NCBI GenBank assembly: GCA_030040395.1
Contig: JASHTU010000125.1
Coordinates: forward strand, 1-6,043
DNA: 6,043 bases
From: Acidobacteriaceae bacterium
GTDB lineage: Bacteria; Acidobacteriota; Terriglobia; Terriglobales; Acidobacteriaceae
Reading direction: 5' to 3'
In this document: in pieces, positions 1 through 5,274 of the stretch
Layout of the letters: each line of letters begins with the position of its first letter
How positions within the stretch are numbered: the first letter of the stretch is position 1
Position numbers and translations under genes: made by a program
The notes under the pieces: generated by a model
The model's input: the letters and a program-made list of their open reading frames with translations, nothing else
What the model was told of the DNA's origin: nothing
The model's database searches: none

Positions 1-1541
1 TGATGATCCGGGTGCACATTGCGAAGCAGCACCGGCGGTCCGTCGACGGGATTGATCACCACATCGGTCTTGCCGTCATTGAACAGGTCGCCGAAGGCCG
101 CTCCGCGCGCAGGGAGGATAACCGCCAGCCCCGAGCCCACGACCGGCGGCACATAGTCGAATTTCCGCTCCTTGCCAGTCCCCGCAGGCACGTTGTGAAA
201 CAGGAGCGGCCGTTCCGCAAAAGTCGTGCCCCAATCATGCTGATCCACCTGGGGGTACACATGGCCGTTGACCATGAACAGGTCGAGCCAGCCGTCATTG
301 TCGTAGTCGATAAAACCGTCGCCCCACCCGACAAAAGGAATGGTGGTCTGCGCAACCCCCGCCCTATAGCTCACGTCGGTAAAGTTGGCGTCCCCGTCGT
401 TATGGAAGAGCACCTTGTAATCGTCCCCGAAGTCGGTCACAAAAAAGTCGAGCAAACCGTTGTTTTCGTAATCCCCGGCCGCGATGCCCATGGACGCGAT
501 CTCGCGCCCGTCGGCGTTCAGCGCGAAGCCCGACAGGTAGCTGTCGTCTTCAAAGGTCCCATTTCCCTTATTGATATAGAGATAATTCGGCGTCGAGTCG
601 TTGCCGACCACCAGGTCCGGCTTGCCGTCGCCATTGAGATCCGCGAAAATCGCGGTGAACCCGTAATAGCGGTTCTTGTCTTCCACGCCCGCCTTCACGG
701 TGACGTCGGTAAAGGTTCCGTCGCCGTTGTTGTGGAAGAGGTGGTCAGGCTCGCCGATAAGGCCGCGCGGACCACAATTCACGCTTACGCCGCGATATTG
801 GCAGAAGGTGTAGCCCACCGCCTTGGAGCCGCCCACCGGCAGGTTATTGCGGTCGAAGTGCACGTAGCCGGCGACGTACAAGTCGAGCAGCCCGTCGCCG
901 TCGTAATCGCCCCAGGCCGAACCGGTGGACCAGTTGCCCAACTGCACGCCTGCCTTCTCGGCAACGTCGGTAAACGTTCCGTCATGGTTGTTGTGGTACA
1001 GCCGGTTCTTGCCGTAGTTGCCCACAAAGATGTCGGGCCAGCCGTCGTTGTCGTAGTCGGCCACCGAGCATCCATACCCCCAGCGGTCGTTAGCCACACC
1101 CGCCTGCGCGCTTACATCCGTAAAGGTCCCGTCGTGATTGTTGCGAAACAGCGCCGCATGGGGCGGCTCTTCCTTGCCGTCCAGCGCATTGAAGGTCGAG
1201 CCGTTCACCAGATAAATATCGAGCCAGCCGTCGTTGTTGTAGTCGAGCAGGCAAACGCCCGAGCCGTTGGTCTCCACAATGAAGTCTTTGGCCGGTGTGC
1301 CCATTTTGTGGCGCCAACTGGAAAGCCCCGCCTGCTTGGTGACGTCCTCGAAAACCACTGTTCCTTTTTCGACGAATCCGCCCGCGGTGATGGGCCGCCT
1401 CTGCGCATCGTACTGTGGAGGGGCCGCCATCCCGCCGGCGATGCCGCCCGTGCCGCCCGGCTGCGACTGCTGCGCGCGGTACCAGGCCGGAGCAAGAACT
1501 GCCATGCCTAAAACCCCGAACCACAGACCGCGAAACCGCAA
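1..1541 (-). CDS. Exported FG-GAP/VCBS repeat protein, CRTAC1 (ASPIC/UnbV) type; 3' end off window
   Basis: The frame is open from a TTG at 1541 to the left edge, giving 513 visible residues. Residues 1-24 look like a signal peptide (MRFR, then a hydrophobic stretch GLWFGVLGMAVLAPAW). Seven Ca-binding type motifs DxDxDGxxD follow: DYNNDGWLD (100), DYDNDGWPD (162), DYDGDGLLD (212), DLNGDGKPD (301), DYENNGLLD (357), DYDNDGWLD (412) and DLFNDGKTD (485). Most are separated by NNxDGTFTDV linkers, so the fold should be a seven-bladed integrin-alpha-like propeller. An insert between motifs 3 and 4 carries two cysteines (C247, C256) before GPRGL, as I recall from CRTAC1-type proteins. That family usually ends in an ASPIC/UnbV domain, which would lie beyond the left edge. 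TTG is chosen because AGGGGAG lies 5 nt upstream; GTG at 1547 overlaps that site, and ATG at 1505 would remove the positively charged start of the signal. Members are exported and their biochemical role is poorly known. The gene sits 130 nt after the binding-protein gene, with its own candidate promoter. Confidence 0.9.
   Translation of the reverse strand, partial: MRFRGLWFGVLGMAVLAPAWYRAQQSQPGGTGGIAGGMAAPPQYDAQRRPITAGGFVEKGTVVFEDVTKQAGLSSWRHKMGTPAKDFIVETNGSGVCLLDYNNDGWLDIYLVNGSTFNALDGKEEPPHAALFRNNHDGTFTDVSAQAGVANDRWGYGCSVADYDNDGWPDIFVGNYGKNRLYHNNHDGTFTDVAEKAGVQLGNWSTGSAWGDYDGDGLLDLYVAGYVHFDRNNLPVGGSKAVGYTFCQYRGVSVNCGPRGLIGEPDHLFHNNGDGTFTDVTVKAGVEDKNRYYGFTAIFADLNGDGKPDLVVGNDSTPNYLYINKGNGTFEDDSYLSGFALNADGREIASMGIAAGDYENNGLLDFFVTDFGDDYKVLFHNDGDANFTDVSYRAGVAQTTIPFVGWGDGFIDYDNDGWLDLFMVNGHVYPQVDQHDWGTTFAERPLLFHNVPAGTGKERKFDYVPPVVGSGLAVILPARGAAFGDLFNDGKTDVVINPVDGPPVLLRNVHPDH
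373..1149 (-). repeat. Dispersed coding repeat for FG-GAP inter-blade linkers
   Basis: Similar stretches of about 36 bp recur inside the FG-GAP gene at 373-409, 703-739, 963-998 and 1114-1149. Each encodes a version of NNxDGTFTDV, the linker between propeller blades. They share a plus-strand core close to CGGTAAAGGTTCCGTC. The similarity reflects repeated protein structure rather than a mobile or regulatory repeat, but it could allow recombination between blades. Confidence 0.65.
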
Positions 1542-1546
1542 ATGCA

Positions 1547-1553
1547 CTCCCCT
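1547..1553 (-). promoter_or_regulatory. Ribosome binding site that supports the TTG start at 1541
   Basis: The minus strand reads AGGGGAG, then TGCAT, then TTG, giving a 5-nt spacing that suits the TTG codon. The in-frame GTG two codons upstream shares its first G with this site and so could not use it. The in-frame ATG 12 codons downstream has no comparable purine-rich site and would cut into the signal peptide. Confidence 0.6.
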
Positions 1554-1574
1554 AAATATATAAATTGTGCTTGC

Positions 1575-1583
1575 AGTATATCA
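1575..1583 (-). promoter_or_regulatory. Candidate extended -10 promoter element for the FG-GAP gene
   Basis: The minus strand reads TGATATACT, which matches the extended -10 consensus TGnTATAAT with one mismatch. It lies in the AT-rich part of the 130-nt gap and would start a transcript near 1568, giving a 5' leader of roughly 27 nt. No good -35 hexamer stands 16-18 nt upstream; extended -10 promoters can work without one, and a dyad occupies that position. This rests on motif reading alone. Confidence 0.35.
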
Positions 1584-1586
1584 GTG

Positions 1587-1614
1587 TTGAATCAAGTCCC
1601 GGGACAGAGTTCAA
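1587..1614. promoter_or_regulatory. 28-bp dyad, candidate operator upstream of the FG-GAP gene
   Basis: The sequence has the form TTGAA-N4-GTCCCGGGAC-N4-TTCAA. The central 10 bp is a perfect palindrome, and the outer five-base arms are exact reverse complements about the same centre (between 1600 and 1601). It overlaps the expected -35 zone of the candidate extended -10 element, as expected of a repressor or activator site for a dimeric regulator. It has no loop and no T tract, so a terminator is unlikely. No second copy was noticed in the window. Confidence 0.4.
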
Positions 1615-1671
1615 GCCGGCGCTTCTCGACCCCAAGACATGCTGCGCCAGCAGCCTCCCTTTGCCGAACAC

Positions 1672-3654
1672 TCACTGCACGCGTAATTCCCCGTTGGGCA
1701 AGAAAGCCATGCCGGCGATCCGCTCCCCCGACGCCAGCGCATTCCTCACCCGCCCCGGGTTTGCAGCGCTTCGCGCGGCCGCTTCATTCAGCAAGCGGAG
1801 GGCCGCTACCGGCCCCGTCGCGGCCGGCACTCGAAAGATCCAGGGCACGTTCGTTGAAGTGAGACTTTTGTCGTCGCACAGGGCGACAACTGGAACAAAC
1901 GCCTTCAGCGCCATTTGCTCCGATAAGTGAGCGGCGTCGCGGTCCAAAGCGATGATGGCCAGCGCGTGTTCGCCCCATAACGCATGCACCAATTGTGTTG
2001 AGGCAACGCCCCAGTTTTGTCCGCTGTCCACGGGCAGTAGCATCCACGCCCGCCCGTTTCGCGCCGCCAGTCTCAACTGCGCCTTCATAGCCTCCGACTG
2101 CGCCAATCGGCCGGCTTGGGGGCCAAACAGCACCACGCGCAAGGGCCCGGGTGGCGCATCCGGGCGTGGCGGCCCGTCGTAACTCACCCCATCCTCCCCG
2201 ACGCGCGCATAGGGCGCCGGGGTCGCGGGCTGCTTTTCCATTGAAGCCGGCCGGTAAATAATCGCTCCGTTGCGCACCGTGCCGATGTACATGGGCGCCA
2301 CGTTCTTTTCGTTGGGGTCGAAGACCATGCGCCCGGTCACCCCGTCGTATTGCCCGATGTCATCGAGCGCGTCCTGAATGCGCGCGCGGTTCAATCCCGC
2401 CTTGCAGATGGAGTCGAGCAACATGTTCATGGCGTCATAGGCCAACGCAGCGAACTGCTCCGGTTTCTGGTGGAAACGAGTGTCGAAGCGGCGATTGAAG
2501 TCGACCCAGCGCGGATCGTTGCGGGTGGCGTCGTAGGGAAAAACCGCGTCGAAACCCTCCGCGGTCGTGCCGGCCTCGGCCAGCAGGTCGGGCCCCAGCG
2601 TGCGGTATGACCCAAAGACGCGCTGCTTCATGCCCAAGGTGTGCATCTGCTTCAAAATCTGAGCCGCGGGAAGCTCGTCGGTCCATAACACGATGGCGTC
2701 GGTGCGCGACTCCTGGATAACGCGCAACTGCCGCGTGAAGTCCGAGTCGCCAGGCATGAATTTCTGCTCGATGACCACCGGATGGCCTAGGCGCCGCGAG
2801 GCGTCGCGAAACTTGGGCACGCCCATACGGCCATAGCGGTTGTTGACGCGCAGAATCGCGACCCGCTTGAGGCCCAGTTCGGTATAAATCCTCCGCGCGA
2901 GCGTGTAGCACTGCACGCGATCGTCCTGCAGGTCGGTAAAATACCACGGAATCGAGGTTTCCGGAAGGGTGGGGTCGGTGGAGGCCGAGTTGACGATGGG
3001 AATTTCGGCTTTCAACGCCACGCGCAGCATGATGTGGGTGGACTCGGAGCTGATGGAGCCGAAGATTGCCCAATCTTTGTCGTCATAAATCATCTTCACG
3101 GCTTCATCCGAAGCCGAACCCCAAATAGCCGGTTCGGTAGGCCGGTCGGCCCCGGAGGCGGCCGTCGCCTGCCAGTTGTTGTAATCGTCGTGCAGCATAA
3201 GCCGGAACGGCTTGCCGCCATAGCCGCCGCGCGCATTGGCTTCCTCGATGGCTAATTGCCCGCCGTGCAACATGCGCAAACCAAAAACATGATCCGGATC
3301 GTCTTGTTCGATGGGTCCCACAAAGCCGATGCGCACCTCGGTCAGGTTTTTGGGATCGGGCGCATTCCGTCCTGGCCCCGTAAAAATCGTCGGTTGGGTG
3401 TAATTGAGGTAGTAAGGCTTGACGAACCTGGAGTAAGGGCTCATATCCTCCGGCTCGCCTGCATATGGCTCAACAACGCGGTCCTTCGCCGGGCCTGGCG
3501 GATACGCGCCGCACTCGCACGCATGGGCGTCTCTTCCCTCCGTGTCGCGACTCGCTTGCGGCGACTGCTTCGGAACGGACACCTGGCTTAAACCAAACCA
3601 TCCAGACGACGCAGCCCACAAGCACGCCGCGGCCAACAACCATCGGTTGCGCAT
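1672..3654 (-). CDS. Exported LivJ-like periplasmic binding protein with a second, partial binding module
   Basis: This 660-residue protein begins with a signal peptide (MRNR, hydrophobic to about residue 24). A Pro/Cys-containing extension with CEC at 46-48 spans about 30-104. A complete type I binding domain follows at about 106-470. Its landmarks are VRIGFVGP (107), GGQLAIEEANARGG (131), GSISSEST (199), IPIVNSAST (218), NRYGRMGVPKF (272), the DAIVLWTDE region (319) and GRMVFDP (441). This resembles branched-chain amino-acid binding proteins (Peripla_BP_6), normally about 370-400 residues. A linker leads to a second N-lobe-like unit at 505-610 (LRVVLFGP, VPVVALCDD, NVPWIFRV) and a last strand MAFLPNGEL, without a full C-lobe. 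No permease or ATPase is in view, so it is an orphan here. The ligand cannot be predicted. The start lies 5 nt after the RidA stop, and AAGGAG lies 8 nt before the ATG. Its product probably acts in the periplasm as a binder or sensor. Confidence 0.9.
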   Translation of the reverse strand: MRNRWLLAAACLWAASSGWFGLSQVSVPKQSPQASRDTEGRDAHACECGAYPPGPAKDRVVEPYAGEPEDMSPYSRFVKPYYLNYTQPTIFTGPGRNAPDPKNLTEVRIGFVGPIEQDDPDHVFGLRMLHGGQLAIEEANARGGYGGKPFRLMLHDDYNNWQATAASGADRPTEPAIWGSASDEAVKMIYDDKDWAIFGSISSESTHIMLRVALKAEIPIVNSASTDPTLPETSIPWYFTDLQDDRVQCYTLARRIYTELGLKRVAILRVNNRYGRMGVPKFRDASRRLGHPVVIEQKFMPGDSDFTRQLRVIQESRTDAIVLWTDELPAAQILKQMHTLGMKQRVFGSYRTLGPDLLAEAGTTAEGFDAVFPYDATRNDPRWVDFNRRFDTRFHQKPEQFAALAYDAMNMLLDSICKAGLNRARIQDALDDIGQYDGVTGRMVFDPNEKNVAPMYIGTVRNGAIIYRPASMEKQPATPAPYARVGEDGVSYDGPPRPDAPPGPLRVVLFGPQAGRLAQSEAMKAQLRLAARNGRAWMLLPVDSGQNWGVASTQLVHALWGEHALAIIALDRDAAHLSEQMALKAFVPVVALCDDKSLTSTNVPWIFRVPAATGPVAALRLLNEAAARSAANPGRVRNALASGERIAGMAFLPNGELRVQ

Positions 3655-3659
3655 GGCTC

Positions 3660-4160
3660 CTACTCCTTGACGGTTGCCGCCTTATCCGTCCGGAACATGG
3701 CGATGGCCTCGATCTCCACCAGCAATTCCGGCCGGCAAAGAATGGCCTGAATGCCGGTGGACGCCGGCAATGGGTCGAGCCCCTGCTCGCTGTAGAACGC
3801 CGTCCGCTCCTCGTTGAACGCCTCGTAGTCGCGCTCGATGTCGCGCAAGTAGCAGGTGGTGCGCACCACATCGTGCCAGGTGCAGCCTTCGCTGGTCAGC
3901 AATCCGGTGATGTTGGCAAGCGTGCGCCGCATCTGGGCGCGGAAATCGCCGATGTGCACGCTCTTGCCGTACTCGTCGATGGACGCAGTGCCCGAGATGA
4001 GCACGATACTTAGTCCATTCAGGTCAATCCGCATTCCGCGCGAAAACGAACTGGGCTTGGTGTAACCGTAGGCCTCGTTGAGCACGCCGTGATTGGTCAC
4101 GGCGCGCTTCTCGATGGGCGCATGCGCGATGGCCTCAAGAATTTCAGCAAATGCACTCAT
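3660..4160 (-). CDS. RidA/YjgF/YER057c family protein, non-canonical active site
   Basis: The 166-residue protein has the RidA fold signature: VLISGTASID (53-62), the helix around FRAQMRRTLANITGLL (73-88), DVVRTTCYLRD (97-107) and VEIEAIA (148-154). Canonical RidA hydrolyses reactive 2-aminoacrylate and related imines using an arginine (R105 in E. coli) whose side chain holds the substrate carboxylate. By hand alignment of PASTGIQ here with PARSCVE in E. coli, that position is serine (S134), while the E120 equivalent (E149) is kept. It is therefore unlikely to be a typical imine deaminase and belongs to one of the divergent Rid groups. It is longer than the usual 125-130 residues through an N-terminal addition of about 40 residues. 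There is no signal peptide, so it should be cytoplasmic although its neighbours are exported. It starts 12 nt after the propeller gene with an ideal ribosome site. Family assignment is firm; function is open. Confidence 0.9.
   Translation of the reverse strand: MSAFAEILEAIAHAPIEKRAVTNHGVLNEAYGYTKPSSFSRGMRIDLNGLSIVLISGTASIDEYGKSVHIGDFRAQMRRTLANITGLLTSEGCTWHDVVRTTCYLRDIERDYEAFNEERTAFYSEQGLDPLPASTGIQAILCRPELLVEIEAIAMFRTDKAATVKE
3663..3668 (-). promoter_or_regulatory. Ribosome binding site for the binding protein, inside the RidA coding end
   Basis: AAGGAG forms the last two sense codons (Lys-Glu) of the RidA gene just before its TAG stop and lies 8 nt from the ATG at 3654. The arrangement favours translational coupling, since ribosomes ending RidA free the site for the next gene. 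Confidence 0.75.
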
Positions 4161-4168
4161 GATGACGG

Positions 4169-4174
4169 CTCCTT
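4169..4174 (-). promoter_or_regulatory. Ribosome binding site for the RidA gene, overlapping the upstream stop
   Basis: AAGGAG begins within the TAA stop of the propeller gene and lies 8 nt from the ATG at 4160. It fixes the RidA start and links the two genes in one transcript. Confidence 0.8.
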
Positions 4175-5264
4175 ATGGTTGAGGTTGCAGAATTCCGTGG
4201 CTCAACCCCCCGGCGGTGGCGACCCAGATGTCGCCGCCCCGGAAGTCGATGCCCAAGATGTAGTTGTTGGCCGGCGCGGTGGCGACCGGGACACGGGTGA
4301 CATTGCCCTGGGCGTCGCGCACCGTCATTTCCGGCTTGCCGGTAGTGAGCGATGGGGTGTACACAGCCCAATTGACCCCGTCGTAGTAAGCCAGTCCCTT
4401 GTCGGTGCAGAACCACGCGTGGTTAGCGTCCACGCCCTTCACGAAATTGGTGAAGTTTGAGGGCAGCCCGCTGTCTTTGGTCAGGAAGTTATGCCAATAG
4501 CGGCCGTCGTAGCGGCTATCGCCGAAGTAGGTCGATGCCCAGACGATCTTGTCCACATAGCTGACCGAGGAGACGATATCGTGGATCAGTCCCTGGTCTT
4601 TGAAGAGCACCATCTCGGTTTCGCGGTCGGGGTCTTCGTATTTGTCCCATACGCCGGTCTTCTGGTTGTACTCGAGCAGTCCGCTGCCCCACACAGCGAA
4701 GTAAACCTTGTCCGGTGCGGCAGAGACGCCATAGGCCCAAATCTCAACCATGGGCGTGTTGCGCTCGTTGTAGAGCGACCATTCGCCAGTGTCCAGATTC
4801 AGGCGGCAGGCCCCCGCGGCGGTGGCCACCCACACATCCTCGCCTTCCACCGACACGCCGTAGACCACGTCGTTGCTCAACCCCGAGTTCAATTGCGTAA
4901 AGGTGTCGATGCGCCCGCCCGAGATGCGGCTCAGGCCGCCCATGGTCCCGGCCCACACATCGCCGGTCCGCTTGTCGAGCGCCAGCGAGAGAACCGCCTG
5001 CTGCGCCAGTCCGTCCCTGGTGGTATAGGTCTTCCACTTCCCGTTTTCGTACACACCCAACCCGTTGTCAGTGCCCGCCCAGATGCGGTCCCCATCCACC
5101 AAAACGGAGTAGACGTGGTCATCCGGCAACCCATTGGCGGTGGTGTAATTGACGAAGCGGTAATGCGGCATTTGGGGTGGCTTGGCTGAAGCTGCAACCG
5201 CCGGCATTCCCGCGGCCATGCATGCCGTGGCGATCCAGAGCGTGTTCATCGCGGGCCTCATCAT
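4173..5264 (-). CDS. Exported seven-bladed beta-propeller protein (two-component-regulator propeller type)
   Basis: The 363-residue product begins with a signal peptide ending near AAVAASA-type residues (probable cut after A27, ASA before KPP). The rest is made of blades with the motif [I/V]WxGTxxGL: IWAGTDNGL (61), VWAGTMGGL (103), VWVATAAGA (144), VYFAVWGSGL (187), VWASTYFGD (241), AWFCTDKGL (283) and IWVATAGGL (346). Most are followed by a W/Y-rich strand such as KWKTYTTRDGL. The last blade lacks that strand, and YRFVNYTT near the N terminus (35-42) can supply it, giving the usual velcro closure. Such repeats (Reg_prop) form the sensor part of hybrid kinases, but here no membrane, kinase or regulator domain follows, so this is a free-standing periplasmic propeller, probably a binding or scaffold protein. 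A 30-residue insert (about 303-333) separates blades 6 and 7. It lies 10 nt after the cytochrome gene. Confidence 0.88.
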   Translation of the reverse strand: MMRPAMNTLWIATACMAAGMPAVAASAKPPQMPHYRFVNYTTANGLPDDHVYSVLVDGDRIWAGTDNGLGVYENGKWKTYTTRDGLAQQAVLSLALDKRTGDVWAGTMGGLSRISGGRIDTFTQLNSGLSNDVVYGVSVEGEDVWVATAAGACRLNLDTGEWSLYNERNTPMVEIWAYGVSAAPDKVYFAVWGSGLLEYNQKTGVWDKYEDPDRETEMVLFKDQGLIHDIVSSVSYVDKIVWASTYFGDSRYDGRYWHNFLTKDSGLPSNFTNFVKGVDANHAWFCTDKGLAYYDGVNWAVYTPSLTTGKPEMTVRDAQGNVTRVPVATAPANNYILGIDFRGGDIWVATAGGLSHGILQPQP

Positions 5265-5268
5265 CGCT

Positions 5269-5274
5269 TCCCTT
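5269..5274 (-). promoter_or_regulatory. Ribosome binding site for the propeller gene; start choice between two adjacent ATGs
   Basis: AAGGGA follows directly after the cytochrome stop. It is 4 nt from the ATG at 5264 and 7 nt from the next codon, also ATG, at 5261. The second ATG has the better spacing, so the protein may begin one residue later; this does not affect the signal peptide. Confidence 0.5.

Noticed and set aside
3..1511. A 502-codon open frame on the plus strand
   Set aside because: It is the exact antisense register of the FG-GAP gene. The opposite strand encodes clear DxDxDGxxD repeats and a signal peptide, while this translation is a Val/Arg-rich shadow without recognisable domains.
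1596..1605. GTCCCGGGAC considered as a terminator stem
   Set aside because: It is a perfect palindrome without loop or T tract, and its matching outer arms fit a protein-binding dyad better.
1641..1654. A small hairpin (GCTGC, 4-nt loop, GCAGC) after the binding-protein stop, considered as a terminator
   Set aside because: The stem is only 5 bp and no T tract follows on either strand, so intrinsic termination is not supported.
2435..3073. A 212-codon open frame on the minus strand
   Set aside because: It overlaps the binding-protein gene in another frame, and that gene has strong family motifs through the whole stretch.
3430..3520. HACECG in the binding protein considered as a haem attachment site
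   Set aside because: There is no CXXCH; the two cysteines are separated by one residue and no histidine follows.
3622..3624. Early cysteine C11 in the binding-protein signal (LAAAC), considered as a lipobox
   Set aside because: The hydrophobic stretch before it is too short, and Leu is not at the usual -3 position; an ordinary secretory signal is more likely.
4491..5189. A 232-codon open frame on the plus strand
   Set aside because: It lies opposite the Reg_prop propeller gene and has no family motifs; GC-rich codon use on the true strand explains its openness.
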